From an uncultured Pseudacidovorax sp. (GTDB lineage Bacteria > Pseudomonadota > Gammaproteobacteria > Burkholderiales > Burkholderiaceae_C): 64,000 nt of DNA. The position numbers were made by a program, and so were the translations under genes. The first letter of the stretch is position 1, and the number at the start of each line of letters is the position of its first letter. The notes below the pieces were generated by a model, which was given only the letters and a program-made list of their open reading frames with translations, did not search any database and was not told where the DNA came from. Below are positions 9,033 to 17,501 of the stretch, one piece after another. The stretch lies in assembly GCF_913773995.1 (NCBI RefSeq), contig NZ_CAJYES010000250.1, positions 1 through 64,000 of the forward strand, read 5' to 3'.

Positions 9033-9038
9033 ATTGTA
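9033..9038 (-). promoter_or_regulatory. Candidate -10 box of the thrS leader transcript
   Basis: TACAAT on the minus strand, about 50 bases upstream of the Thr-rich leader ORF, in a context (GCTACAATCG) common in this group. No clear -35 hexamer could be fixed. If it is used, the leader RNA before thrS is about 200 bases. Confidence 0.35.
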
Positions 9039-9170
9039 GCGGGCGCCTCGCCTCGCGGCGTTGCTGCCGGTGTCGATGCACAACGCACTGCCAAAAAGGA
9101 TGAAGGCGCTTTCGCAGGCCACAAGAGGCCGCGCCAATCCAGCGCGCGCCCAAACCCGCAGGCCAGAAGC

Positions 9171-9198
9171 AAAAAGGGCCCGGCCAGTGGCCGAGCCC
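9171..9198 (-). terminator. Rho-independent terminator of aceA
   Basis: GGGCTCGGCC and GGCCGGGCCC pair on the minus strand with a short ACT loop, followed by TTTTTG. It starts 28 bases after the aceA stop codon. Confidence 0.85.
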
Positions 9199-9226
9199 CG
9201 CTCCCTGAGCGAACCCGCTGAACCGA

Positions 9227-10558
9227 TCAGTGGAACTGCTCTTCTTCCGTCGAACCCGTCAGCGCCTTCACGCTCGACGAACCGCCCTGGATGACGGTGG
9301 TTACATCGTCGAAGTAGCCGGCGCCGACTTCCTGCTGGTGCGACACGAAGGTGTAGCCCTTTTCGCGGGCAGCGAACTCGGGCTCCTGCACCATCTCGGT
9401 GTAGTGCTTCATGCCTTCGCCGCGGGCATAGGCATGGGCGAACTGGAAGGTCTGGAACCAGTTGATGTGGATGCCGGCCAGCGTGATGAACTGGAACTTG
9501 TAGCCGAGGGCAGACAGGTCTTCCTGGAACGAGGCAATTTGCTTTTCGTTCAGGTTCTTCTTCCAGTTGAACGACGGCGAGCAGTTGTAGCTCAGCAGCT
9601 TGCCCGGACAGGCGGCGTGGACGGCCTGCGCGAACTCGCGGGCGAAGCCGATGTCGGGCACGCCGGTCTCGCACCACACCAGGTCGGCATAGGGCGCGTA
9701 GGCGACACCACGGCTGATGGACTGCTCCAGACCGTTCTTGACGCGGAAGAAGCCTTCCTGCGTGCGCTCGCCCGTCAGGAAGGGCTTGTCATTCGCGTCG
9801 TGGTCGCTGGTGATCAGGTTGGCAGCCTCGGCGTCCGTGCGGGCCAGCACGATGGAGGGCACGCCCATCACGTCGGCGGCGAAGCGCGCGGCGATCAGCT
9901 TCTCGACGGCCTCCTGCGTGGGCACCAGAACCTTGCCCCCCATGTGACCGCACTTCTTGACGGCAGCCAGCTGGTCCTCGAAGTGCACGCCCGCGGCACC
10001 GGCCGCGATCATGTTCTTCATGAGTTCGAAGGCGTTCAGCACGCCGCCGAAGCCGGCTTCTGCATCAGCCACGATGGGCAGGAAGTAGTCGACGAACTCC
10101 GCATCGCCGGGGTTGATGCCACGTCCCCACTGGATCTCGTCGGCACGCTTGAAGGTGTTGTTGATGCGGCGAACCATCGTCGGCACCGAGTCGTAGGCAT
10201 ACAGCGACTGGTCGGGATACATGGTTTCGGAGGTGTTGCCGTCAGCGGCGACCTGCCAGCCCGACAGGTACACGGCCTCCAGGCCCGCCTTGGCCTGCTG
10301 CATGGCCTGGCCGGCGGTGATGGCGCCGAAGGCATTGACGTAACCCTTCTTCGCGCCGCCGTTGATCTTCTCCCACAGCTTTTCGGCACCGCGTTGGGCC
10401 AGCGTGTACTCGATCGGCACCGAGCCGCGCAGACGGACCACGTCGGCGGCGCTGTAGCCACGCTTGACGCCCTTCCAGCGCGGGTTGGTGGCCCAGTCCT
10501 TCTCGAGGGCGCTGATCTGCTGGTCGCGGCTGAGTTGTTCAGTGATGGCTTGAGGCAT
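9227..10558 (-). CDS. aceA: Isocitrate lyase
   Basis: First enzyme of the glyoxylate shunt, cleaving isocitrate to glyoxylate and succinate for growth on acetate or fatty acids. The 443 residues carry the catalytic loop KKCGHMGG at 201-208 with the active-site cysteine at 203. They also carry the substrate-binding [10 protein letters not shown] near 99 and the metal-binding EDQ region near 194. The ATG at 10558 has GGAG eight bases upstream. A TTG five codons earlier is also in frame but would overlap that site. Malate synthase is not nearby. A palindrome overlaps a candidate -10 box upstream, so repression is likely. A strong terminator ends the gene. Confidence 0.98.
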   Translation of the reverse strand: MPQAITEQLSRDQQISALEKDWATNPRWKGVKRGYSAADVVRLRGSVPIEYTLAQRGAEKLWEKINGGAKKGYVNAFGAITAGQAMQQAKAGLEAVYLSGWQVAADGNTSETMYPDQSLYAYDSVPTMVRRINNTFKRADEIQWGRGINPGDAEFVDYFLPIVADAEAGFGGVLNAFELMKNMIAAGAAGVHFEDQLAAVKKCGHMGGKVLVPTQEAVEKLIAARFAADVMGVPSIVLARTDAEAANLITSDHDANDKPFLTGERTQEGFFRVKNGLEQSISRGVAYAPYADLVWCETGVPDIGFAREFAQAVHAACPGKLLSYNCSPSFNWKKNLNEKQIASFQEDLSALGYKFQFITLAGIHINWFQTFQFAHAYARGEGMKHYTEMVQEPEFAAREKGYTFVSHQQEVGAGYFDDVTTVIQGGSSSVKALTGSTEEEQFH

Positions 10559-10901
10559 GGTGCTGGACTCCAAGGTTGCAAATGAGGTTAGGAAGGCTCG
10601 GCGGCGTCGTCGCTGCTTGGCCTCTACTGTACGAGCACCTCTTGTGTCTTATGTCTTATATAAGACTTTATTTACTCCAATAAATTCAAGGGCTTAGACT
10701 CCATATTTCGCATCAAGAAATCAATTCTTTTGTAATGAAAGCTTGGAGCGACCCTTCACCCTCCCGTATCTCATGATGAGAAATGGCTTTTCCGTGTGTG
10801 GAAGTCCTCGTATCCAGCCATCCGCCTGCGCCTGCCCGAACACGATGGGCACCCGGCGGGCGACAGAGCGCCCATCGCGCCGCGCCACCCATCGCCATTG
10901 C
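10559..10901 (-). promoter_or_regulatory. aceA upstream region without a gene
   Basis: No supported ORF lies in these 343 bases. The part near aceA (about 10640-10750) is markedly AT-rich compared with the rest of the window. A promoter can be proposed on the minus strand: TTGAAT at 10689-10684, an 18-base spacer, and TCTTAT at 10665-10660. The remainder, up to the neighbouring minus-strand gene end at 10902, shows nothing recognisable. Confidence 0.5.
10646..10666. promoter_or_regulatory. Palindromic operator candidate of aceA
   Basis: GTCTTATATAAGAC (10653-10666) is a perfect 14-base palindrome. It is preceded directly by another copy of the half site, GTCTTAT (10646-10652). It lies about 90 bases upstream of the aceA start and overlaps the proposed -10 box, as expected for a repressor. 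The binding protein is not encoded next to it. A GntR- or IclR-type regulator of acetate or fatty-acid metabolism would fit, but that is inference. Confidence 0.6.
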
Positions 10902-11351
10902 TCATCCCGGCAGCTGCCGCGCCCGCCAGTGCGCGATCCAATCGCCCGATGCGATCACCGGCCGCTCCCGAGCACGCCGCGGATGAATCTCATAGACCAG
11001 GCAGGCCACCTGCCGACCGTCGTCGAGAACGGCCAAGGCTTGGCGCCGGCGGTACTCGCCCTCGTCGTCGTCGCGCACCTCTTCCAGCGCATCGAGTGCG
11101 CGCTCGACCTCCGGCACGACCTCGTAGACCTCGCCCACGACCCTGCCTTCGCCCCCGAGCAACACGCCCGGATAGGGCCCCAGGTCGTAAAGCACACCCG
11201 CGATGTGGCCTGTACCGCGGAAGCGCGGGGCCGGCAGCCCGAAGCGATGGATGTCGTTGCTGCCGCCGCGCCGCAAGGTGCCATAGACGAACACCGTGCG
11301 TGGTTGCGCCGGGGAGTGATCCGGAGGAAAGGCGTTCAACGGCTCAGGCAT
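10902..11351 (-). CDS. Gamma-glutamylcyclotransferase-like (AIG2/GGCT) protein
   Basis: 149 residues with the GGCT fold signature VFVYGTLRRGGSND near residue 20, the glycine-rich YPGVLLGGEG and GEVYEV, whose glutamate corresponds to the usual catalytic position. Family members release 5-oxoproline from gamma-glutamyl compounds or act on related amine adducts; the substrate here cannot be told. The length is typical of single-domain bacterial members. It diverges from the EamA transporter gene, with 32 bases between the two starts. Confidence 0.85.
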   Translation of the reverse strand: MPEPLNAFPPDHSPAQPRTVFVYGTLRRGGSNDIHRFGLPAPRFRGTGHIAGVLYDLGPYPGVLLGGEGRVVGEVYEVVPEVERALDALEEVRDDDEGEYRRRQALAVLDDGRQVACLVYEIHPRRARERPVIASGDWIAHWRARQLPG

Positions 11352-11383
11352 GATCGACCGCCCTGCACGCGCAAGCGCAGGGC

Positions 11384-12361
11384 ATGAAGGAAAGAAAGAA
11401 CAGTCTAGTGACGCCCTCCGCCGCGCCGACCTCGCCCCATCGCCTGATCTCCTATGGTTGCCTTGCGCTCAGCATGACGCTCGTCGGCAGCTATGTGGCC
11501 CTCTCCAAGCCGCTGGCGACGACCTTTCCGGTGCTGCTGCTGGCCTGGCTGCGCTTCGGCATCGCCGCGATCGCCATGCCGCACTGGCTGCGCAAGCCGG
11601 TCGATGAGCCGCCGATGACCGGCCGCACGCGGATGCTGGTGTTCCTCGAATCCTTCCTCGGCAACTTTCTCTTCTCCATCTTCATGCTCTTCGGCGTGCG
11701 CATGACGAGCGCGGTCTCCGCGGGCGTGATCATGGCGGCCATTCCTGCGATGGTGGCCATCGGCAGTTGGCTGTTCTTGCGCGAGCGCATCGGCACGCGG
11801 GTGGTGGCGGCCATCGGCTGCGCCGCCGCGGGTATCGGCCTGCTGGCGCTGGCACCCCATCCGTCCCATGCGGATGCCACGGGTGGTGAGCCTGGCATGC
11901 CGTGGCTCGGCAACCTGCTGGTTTTCTGCGCGGTGCTGTGCGAGGCGGCCTATGCCGTCATCGGCAAGTCGCTCACGGGTCGACTGGGGCCTCGCCGCAT
12001 CTCCGCGCTGATCAACCTGTGGGGCTTTGCGCTAAGCACCCCATTTGGCGTCGCGCTGGCCTGGCACTTCGACTTCACCGCAGTTCCTGCGGGCATGTGG
12101 ATGCTGCTGGTGGCCTACGCACTCGCGGCCAGCATCTGGACCGTGTGGCTCTGGATGACGGGCCTGAAAGGAGGCGTTCCGGCCTCGCAGGCCGGCGTCT
12201 TCACCGTGATGCTGCCAGTGGCGGCGGCGCTCGTGGGTGTGTTCGTGCTGGGCGAGTCGCTGTCCGCATTGCAACTGCTGGCCTTCGCGGCCGCGCTCGC
12301 CGGCGTCGTGCTGGCCACATGGCCTTCGCGCAGCAATCGCGCAACGCAAACGCCGCTTTGA
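11384..12361 (+). CDS. EamA-family (DMT) inner-membrane transporter
   Basis: 325 residues with ten predicted hydrophobic segments and two EamA repeats (about 25-160 and 180-315). It is a member of the drug/metabolite transporter superfamily, whose proteins often export amino acids or metabolites. The substrate is unknown. Acidic and basic loop patterns such as FLRERIGTRV at the end of the first repeat and FVLGESLSALQ in the second are typical. The start is uncertain: ATG at 11384 or GTG at 11408, which is preceded by an AAGGAAAG stretch. It diverges from the GGCT-like gene. Confidence 0.88.
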   Translation: MKERKNSLVTPSAAPTSPHRLISYGCLALSMTLVGSYVALSKPLATTFPVLLLAWLRFGIAAIAMPHWLRKPVDEPPMTGRTRMLVFLESFLGNFLFSIFMLFGVRMTSAVSAGVIMAAIPAMVAIGSWLFLRERIGTRVVAAIGCAAAGIGLLALAPHPSHADATGGEPGMPWLGNLLVFCAVLCEAAYAVIGKSLTGRLGPRRISALINLWGFALSTPFGVALAWHFDFTAVPAGMWMLLVAYALAASIWTVWLWMTGLKGGVPASQAGVFTVMLPVAAALVGVFVLGESLSALQLLAFAAALAGVVLATWPSRSNRATQTPL

Positions 12362-12377
12362 GCGACGCGGGCCCATT

Positions 12378-12432
12378 TCCCTCGGAAAAAAAGCAACGCC
12401 CCCCTTGGAAAAGCCTTGTTCTCCCTTGGAAA
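12378..12432 (+). repeat. Three phased TCCCTYGGAAA-like repeats upstream of the SWIB gene
   Basis: Near-identical elevenmers begin at 12378 (tccctcggaaa), 12401 (ccccttggaaa) and 12422 (tcccttggaaa), spaced 23 and 21 bases, close to two turns of DNA. They fill the 160-base gap before the SWIB gene. Weaker matches occur near 12461 and 12481. They could be binding sites of one regulator; there is no independent support. Confidence 0.35.
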
Positions 12433-12522
12433 GGCGTTTCTTCTCCATTAGCATCAGGGACACCCAGGAAGACACTGTTTTCATTGGGAAGACTGCATCT
12501 CTCCAACGACAAGGACTCAACC

Positions 12523-12909
12523 ATGGCAACTGCAAAGAAAGCTCCGGCGAAGAAGGCCGCCGCGCCCGCCAAGAAGGCGGCTCCGGCGAAGAAGGCGGCT
12601 CCGGCCAAGACGGCCGCCGCACCGGCAAAGAAGGCACCCGCCAAGAAGGTCGCTGCCAAGCGCACGCCCAACGCCGCCTTCATGAAGGCCCTCACCCCCA
12701 GCCCCGCGCTGGCCGCCGTGGTCGGCAGCACCCCGCTGCCCCGCACCGCCATCGTCAGCAAGCTGTGGGACTACATCAAGAAGAACAACCTGCAGGACAA
12801 GGCCAACAAGCGGATGATCAACGCCGACGCCAAGCTGAAGGAGATCTTCGGCAAGGCTCAGGTCTCGATGTTCGAACTGGCCTCGCTGATCGGTTCGCAC
12901 GTCAAGTAA
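12523..12909 (+). CDS. SWIB/MDM2-domain protein with histone H1-like Lys/Ala tail
   Basis: 128 residues in two parts. Residues 1-50 are repeated Lys-Lys-Ala-Pro-type blocks (AKKAPAKKAAAPAKK and variants) like those of bacterial histone H1-like proteins. Residues about 52-127 form a SWIB domain (FMKALTPSPALAAVVG, WDYIKKNNLQD, MINADAKLKEIFG). SWIB proteins of this type are DNA-associated and common in Burkholderiales and Chlamydiae. A role in nucleoid structure or topology is assumed, not shown. AAGGA lies eight bases before the ATG. A strong terminator follows, so the gene is monocistronic. Confidence 0.93.
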   Translation: MATAKKAPAKKAAAPAKKAAPAKKAAPAKTAAAPAKKAPAKKVAAKRTPNAAFMKALTPSPALAAVVGSTPLPRTAIVSKLWDYIKKNNLQDKANKRMINADAKLKEIFGKAQVSMFELASLIGSHVK

Positions 12910-12931
12910 GACGCGCCTTCCGGCCAATGCG

Positions 12932-12961
12932 AAAGGGACGTGCAGTGCACGTCCCTTTTTT
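12932..12961 (+). terminator. Terminator of the SWIB gene
   Basis: AAAGGGACGTGCA and TGCACGTCCCTTT form a near-perfect inverted repeat ending in a run of T. It is symmetric enough to work for the convergent ThDP-enzyme gene as well. Confidence 0.88.
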
Positions 12962-13018
12962 CATGCGCGGCCGCATGGATGCAGCAGGCCGGCGCTCGGC
13001 CCTGCCACGGGCGTCGAG

Positions 13019-14725
13019 TCAGCCCTGCGCCGCGCCCTTGGCAATGGCCGCCTGGCGGATCGCCCCGAGCGTCATGCGGGTGGTGATCACTTCGGGGTCG
13101 AGCGGAATCTCGATCAGCGTGCCCGTCGGCGCCTCCAGCGCACGCAGCAACGCTGCTTCGAAGTCCTCGGTGCGCGTCACGCGCTCGGCCGCATAGCCGT
13201 AAGCGCGCGCGAGCGCGCAGAAATCCGGATTCCCCAGTGCCGTGCCGCTGATCCGGGTGGGGTATTCGCGCTCCTGGTGCATGCGGATGGTGCCGAACAT
13301 GCCGTTGTTCAGCAGCACGATGATGCTGCGCCCACCATGCTGCATGGCCGTGGCGAGTTCCTGGCCGTTCATCAGGAAGTCTCCGTCCCCCGCCACGGTG
13401 AAGGCCACACGGCCCGACACGATGCTGGCCGCGATGGCGGCCGGCACGCCGTAGCCCATGGCGCCGCTGGTCGGCGCGAGTTGCGTCTTGAAGCCCTTGG
13501 CCAGGCCATGGTGGCGGAAGAAGCGGTGCATCCAGCTGGCGAAGTTGCCCGCGCCGTTGGTCACGACCGCGTCAGCCGGCAAGTGCTTCTGCACGACGCC
13601 GACGATGGCCGCCATGTCGACGGACCCGGGCAGCGGCTGCGGCACCAGATTGGCTTCGTAGCTGGCATGGACCTGCTGCGCCCACCCGGCCCAGGGCACA
13701 TCCGGCGGGGCGGTCAACACTTCCAGCGCCCGGGCCGCGGCATTCATCGTCGTGTTGAAGGCGAGGTCCGCCTGGTAGACGCGGTGAAGCTCTTCCGCAC
13801 TCGCATGAAAGTGCACCAGCTTCTGCCGACTGCGCGGCGCCTCGAGCAGCGTATAGCCGCCGGTGGTCATCTCTCCCAACCGCGGGCCGATGGCAATGAC
13901 GAGGTCGCTCTCGCGCACATGTGCCGCGAGGCGCGGATTGATGGCGATGCCCACGTCGCCAGCGTAGAGCGGATGGTGGTTGTCGAAGGTGTCCTGGAAG
14001 CGGAAGGCATTGGCCACCGGCAGTTGCCAGTTCTCGGCGAAGCGCTGCAGCGCCTGCGCGGCCTGCGGCGTCCATCCACCGCCACCGACGATGACCAGCG
14101 GTCGCTGGGCAGCCAGCAGCATCGTGCGCAGGGTGCGAAGGCCACCCGGATCGGCCCAGGCCTGCGGCGGCTCGACGCGCGGCAGCGGCTGGCTCGCGGT
14201 CGGTGCGCGCAGCATGTCCTCGGGCAGCACCAGCACCACCGGCCCCGGCCGGCCGCTCATCGCCGTCGCGAAGGCACGGGCCACGTATTCGGGCAGGCGA
14301 TCGGCATCGTCGACCCGTTCGACCCGCTTGGCAAAGCCCTTGGTACTGGGGCCGAAGAAGCTCGCGAAGTCCACCTCCTGAAAGGCCTCGCGGTCGCGGA
14401 AATCGCTGCCTACGTCCCCCACCAGCAGCACCATCGGCGTCGAATCCTGGAAGGCCGTGTGCACGCCGATGGAGGCATTGGTGGCACCGGGACCGCGGGT
14501 GACGAAGCACACGCCCGGACGCCCGCTGAGCTTGCCATGGGCCTCGGCCATGAAAGCCGCGCCACCCTCCTGCCGACAGGCCACGAACCGGATCCGCGCC
14601 GCGTGGTCGTGGAAGCCGTCGAGCGCCGCCAGAAAGCTCTCGCCCGGCACACCGAACACATGAGAGACGCCTTGGGCGACGAGGCATTCGACCAGCAGAT
14701 GGCCGGCGGGACGGGAAGCGGTCAT
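13019..14725 (-). CDS. Thiamine-diphosphate-dependent enzyme, acetolactate synthase-like
   Basis: 568 residues with the three-domain layout of the ThDP decarboxylase/carboligase family: N-terminal PYR domain with VFGVPGESFLAALDGF, whose Glu activates the cofactor (about residue 27); central domain about 190-330; C-terminal PP domain with GDGDFLMNGQELATAM and the closing asparagines LLNNG. It is not the housekeeping IlvB by context, since no small subunit or ilvC is near. Candidate reactions are 2-oxo acid decarboxylation, C-C carboligation or IolD-like dione hydrolysis. It diverges from tetR and shares a palindromic operator with it, so it probably belongs to the regulated catabolic locus. 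The long frame upstream of ATG 14725 lies over tetR and is not coding. Confidence 0.88.
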   Translation of the reverse strand: MTASRPAGHLLVECLVAQGVSHVFGVPGESFLAALDGFHDHAARIRFVACRQEGGAAFMAEAHGKLSGRPGVCFVTRGPGATNASIGVHTAFQDSTPMVLLVGDVGSDFRDREAFQEVDFASFFGPSTKGFAKRVERVDDADRLPEYVARAFATAMSGRPGPVVLVLPEDMLRAPTASQPLPRVEPPQAWADPGGLRTLRTMLLAAQRPLVIVGGGGWTPQAAQALQRFAENWQLPVANAFRFQDTFDNHHPLYAGDVGIAINPRLAAHVRESDLVIAIGPRLGEMTTGGYTLLEAPRSRQKLVHFHASAEELHRVYQADLAFNTTMNAAARALEVLTAPPDVPWAGWAQQVHASYEANLVPQPLPGSVDMAAIVGVVQKHLPADAVVTNGAGNFASWMHRFFRHHGLAKGFKTQLAPTSGAMGYGVPAAIAASIVSGRVAFTVAGDGDFLMNGQELATAMQHGGRSIIVLLNNGMFGTIRMHQEREYPTRISGTALGNPDFCALARAYGYAAERVTRTEDFEAALLRALEAPTGTLIEIPLDPEVITTRMTLGAIRQAAIAKGAAQG

Positions 14726-14804
14726 GGGGTGAACTGCGGCGCGTGCGCCGGAAGCTGCAGAAAGTTGGGCGATTATCAGCAGCCCGCGTTGCCGACGGGC
14801 GCAG

Positions 14805-14820
14805 TTAACCATATAGTGAA
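14805..14820. promoter_or_regulatory. TetR operator candidate 1 (ThDP enzyme/tetR divergent promoter)
   Basis: TTAACCATATAGTGAA is an imperfect palindrome of the form TTNAC-N-ATAT-N-GTGAA, lying eight bases before the tetR ATG and 80 bases before the ThDP-enzyme start. Its right half and centre match the second palindrome at 15537-15552. This location suggests autorepression of tetR. Confidence 0.62.
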
Positions 14821-14827
14821 TTAGAAG

Positions 14828-15472
14828 ATGAGCGACGACCCCACCCTCACCGAGACGCGCCTGCGCGATGCCGACCGCTCCCAGGCTGCCATCCTGCTGG
14901 CGGCACGCGAGGAGTTCGCCGGCCACGGCCTGGCCGGCGCGCGCATGGACCGCATCGCCGAACGTGCCGACGTCAACAAGCGCCTCATCTACTACTACTT
15001 CGGCAGCAAGGACGACCTGTTCCTGGCCGTGCTCGAACGCGTGTACGCCGACATCCGCGCCGCCGAGCAGCAGCTGCACCTGGACGAGGTCGATCCGGTG
15101 GAAGCGGTGCGCCGCCTGGTCTCCTTCACCTGGCACTACTACCTGGAACACCCGGAGTTCATCACACTGCTCAACAGCGAGAACCTGCACCGCGCCGAGC
15201 ACTTGCGACGCTCCGACCGCATCCAGGAGATGAATTCGCCGCTGGTGCAACTGCTGGATGGCGTACTCGAGCGGGGACGGCGCGCGGGCGTCTTCCGCGC
15301 CGGCGTCGATCCGATCCAGCTCTACATCTCGATCGCCTCGCTGTGCTACTTCTACCTCTCGAACAACCACACGCTCTCGGCCATCTTCGGCCGTGACCTG
15401 CGCGCACCCAAGGCAATGGCGCAGCGGCTGTCGCACATGACCGAGCTGGTGCTGGGCTACCTGCTGCACTGA
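14828..15472 (+). CDS. TetR/AcrR-family transcriptional regulator
   Basis: 214 residues. The N-terminal TetR helix-turn-helix is at about 17-65 (ILLAAREEFAGHGLAGARMDRIAERADV, then LIYYYFGSKDDLFLAVLE). The C-terminal ligand-binding domain is of the YcdC/RutR-like group, with YYLEHPEFITLLNSEN. It is divergent from the ThDP-enzyme gene and lies directly upstream of the Bug/ABC/catabolic array. Two matching palindromes in these two intergenic regions suggest that it represses itself, the ThDP enzyme and the array until the substrate or an intermediate binds. The inducer is unknown. Confidence 0.93.
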   Translation: MSDDPTLTETRLRDADRSQAAILLAAREEFAGHGLAGARMDRIAERADVNKRLIYYYFGSKDDLFLAVLERVYADIRAAEQQLHLDEVDPVEAVRRLVSFTWHYYLEHPEFITLLNSENLHRAEHLRRSDRIQEMNSPLVQLLDGVLERGRRAGVFRAGVDPIQLYISIASLCYFYLSNNHTLSAIFGRDLRAPKAMAQRLSHMTELVLGYLLH

Positions 15473-15536
15473 CTCGGGTATTTACCGAGCGACGCGCGTT
15501 GACGGCGCGGGTGCGGCGGACACAGAATCTCCTGAA

Positions 15537-15552
15537 TTCACCAATTAGTGAA
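15537..15552. promoter_or_regulatory. TetR operator candidate 2 (catabolic array promoter)
   Basis: TTCACCAATTAGTGAA is a palindrome with one mismatch, TTCAC-N-AATT-N-GTGAA, between tetR and the first Bug gene, 20 bases before that gene's start codon. It shares the layout and most bases with 14805-14820 (common ACCANNTAGTGAAT). The two sites probably bind the adjacent TetR protein. Confidence 0.66.
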
Positions 15553-15572
15553 TAAAACAGGAGACAAGACCG

Positions 15573-16550
15573 ATGCGCTTTGTTGCCGGCGCCGCCATGG
15601 CGGCTGCTTTCACCCTGTCCATCACCTCGATGCCCGCGCAGGCCGAGGCCGCCTACCCCAGCAAGCCGATCCGCGTGATCGTGCCCTTCGCGGCCGGCAG
15701 CACCACCGACATCATTGCCCGCGCCATCACCGACAAGATGAGCCAGAGCATGGGCCAGCAGCTGGTGATCGACAACCGCGGCGGTGCCAGCGGCACCATC
15801 GGCCAGGCGGCCGTGGCCTCGGCCGCACCGGACGGCTACACGGTGATGATCCATTCGTCTTCACACACTGTCAGCCCGTCCACCTTCGCCAAGCTGCCCT
15901 TCGACACGGTCCGCGACTTTGCAGGCGTGACGCCGATTTCCTCGCTGTCGAATGCGCTGGTGGTCTCGCCGCAGAAAGGCTATCGCAGTCTGAACGACCT
16001 GCTGGCTGCCGCCCGCGCCCAGCCGGGCAAGCTCAACTTCGCCTCGGCGGGCCAAGGCAGTGCCACGCACCTGAATGCCGAGAAGTTCAAGCTGGCGGCG
16101 CGTATCGACGCGACCAACATTCCCTTCAAGGGCTCGGCCGAGGCGGTGACCGAAGTGCTGGCGGGCCGTGTGGACTACTACTTCTCGCCCATCGCGCCGG
16201 TGATCGGCCAGATCCGGGAGGGCCAGTTGCTGGCCCTGGCCGTGGGCTCGCCGCAGCGCGCCAGCGCCCTGCCCAACGTCCCGACGACGGCCGAAGCCGG
16301 CGTGCCCGGCTCCGAGTTCAACTTCTGGATTGGCATGATGGCCCCGGCCAAGACGCCGCGGCCCGTGATCGAGCGGCTGCATGCCGAAGTGCTCAAGGCC
16401 CTGGCCACGCCCGAGGTCAAGGAGCGCTTCGCCAAGCTGGGCGCCGACACCTGGACGCTCAAGCCCGAGCAGTTCGACGCCTACATCAAGGACGAGATCG
16501 CCAGCAACGCGGCGGTGGTCAAGGCCGCCGGCTTGGCGACCCAGCAGTGA
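15573..16550 (+). CDS. Bug/TctC-family periplasmic solute-binding protein
   Basis: 325 residues with a signal peptide (residues 1-25, cleaved near AQAEA). The tripartite-tricarboxylate receptor fold follows: YPSKPIRVIVPFAAGSTTDIIAR near the N-terminus and IDNRGGASGTIGQ thereafter. Bug proteins capture carboxylates and other small polar molecules in the periplasm. No TctA/TctB membrane partners are nearby, which is common for these expanded proteins in Burkholderiales. AGGAG lies nine bases before the ATG. It is first in the array of 15573-24113, so it may bind the same substrate as the ABC importer or feed a sensor. Confidence 0.92.
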   Translation: MRFVAGAAMAAAFTLSITSMPAQAEAAYPSKPIRVIVPFAAGSTTDIIARAITDKMSQSMGQQLVIDNRGGASGTIGQAAVASAAPDGYTVMIHSSSHTVSPSTFAKLPFDTVRDFAGVTPISSLSNALVVSPQKGYRSLNDLLAAARAQPGKLNFASAGQGSATHLNAEKFKLAARIDATNIPFKGSAEAVTEVLAGRVDYYFSPIAPVIGQIREGQLLALAVGSPQRASALPNVPTTAEAGVPGSEFNFWIGMMAPAKTPRPVIERLHAEVLKALATPEVKERFAKLGADTWTLKPEQFDAYIKDEIASNAAVVKAAGLATQQ

Positions 16551-16564
16551 GACCCAGGCACACC

Positions 16565-17401
16565 ATGAACACGACCGTCTCGGGCGAACAGACCCGCCCT
16601 GCCCGCTCGCGCATGGAACTGCAGCGCTGGATCACCCACCCCGCCGTCCGCCCCGTGTGGCTGCTCGTGCTGCTGCTCGTGCTGTGGGACCTGGCCGTGC
16701 GCGTCTTCTCCATCCCCCCCTACCTGATCCCGCCGCCTGCTGCGGTGGTCAAGCAGCTGGCGACCGACTGGCCCATGCTGCTGCAGCAGAGCCTGCCCAC
16801 GCTCTATGCCACGCTGGGTGGCTTCATCGCCTCGGCGGTGGTCGGCGTGCCGATCGCCATGTGGATCGCCTACTCGCGCACGGTCGAGAGCTTCGTCTAC
16901 CCGCTGCTGGTGTTCTCACAGTCCGTGCCCAAGGTGGCGGTGGCGCCGCTGTTCGTCGTGTGGTTCGGCTTCGGCATCGTGCCCAAGGTCATCGCCGCCT
17001 TCCTGCTCGGCTTCTTTCCGGTGGTCGTGTCCACCGTGCAGGGCTTCAAGTCGGTGGAGCCGGACGTGATCGACCTGGCCCGCTCGATGGGCGCGAATCC
17101 GCTCAAGATCTTCCTCAAGTTCCGCCTGCCGCATGCCTTGCCGGCCATCTTCAGCGGCCTGAAGGTGTCGGTCACGCTGGCGGTCGTCGGCGCGGTGGTG
17201 GGCGAATTCGTCGGCGCCAACTCCGGCATCGGCTTCGTGCTGCAGCGCGCCACGGGCACCTTCGACCTGCCCCTCATGTTCGCGGCCCTGGTGGTGCTTT
17301 CCATGATGGGCGTGCTGCTGTTCCTGGCGGTGGAGCTGGTCGAACGCTGGCTCATGCCCTGGCACGCCTCGCAACGCCACGAACTGCAGGCCACGGCCTG
17401 A
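16565..17401 (+). CDS. ABC transporter permease, NitT/TauT (SsuC-like) type
   Basis: 278 residues with about six transmembrane segments and the BPD_transp_1 domain at about 80-270. The ATPase-coupling EAA loop appears as DVIDLARSMGANPLKIFLKFRLPHALP, close to the SsuC/TauC pattern. With the binding protein at 17502 and the ATPase at 18532 it makes a complete importer of the nitrate/sulfonate/taurine family. Members of this family also carry pyrimidine precursors, aromatic acids and other organic anions. It starts 14 bases after the Bug gene. Confidence 0.93.
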   Translation: MNTTVSGEQTRPARSRMELQRWITHPAVRPVWLLVLLLVLWDLAVRVFSIPPYLIPPPAAVVKQLATDWPMLLQQSLPTLYATLGGFIASAVVGVPIAMWIAYSRTVESFVYPLLVFSQSVPKVAVAPLFVVWFGFGIVPKVIAAFLLGFFPVVVSTVQGFKSVEPDVIDLARSMGANPLKIFLKFRLPHALPAIFSGLKVSVTLAVVGAVVGEFVGANSGIGFVLQRATGTFDLPLMFAALVVLSMMGVLLFLAVELVERWLMPWHASQRHELQATA

Positions 17402-17501
17402 GAAGAGAAGGTGTGAACGAATCCGTCCTGCCCGCTCGTTCCGCCATCCGCACCTTACGCGAACGCGCACTCTTTGCGCATCACCCTAGGAGACCCAACA
17501 C

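Noticed and set aside
12532-12670. Tandem DNA repeat (VNTR) in the Lys/Ala region of the SWIB gene
   Set aside because: The repeats follow from the amino-acid pattern; codon usage varies between units, so no exact DNA tandem array is present.
13019-15469. 816-codon version of the ThDP-enzyme frame reaching over tetR
   Set aside because: The added N-terminus is antisense to tetR and unlike the family; the enzyme starts at 14725.
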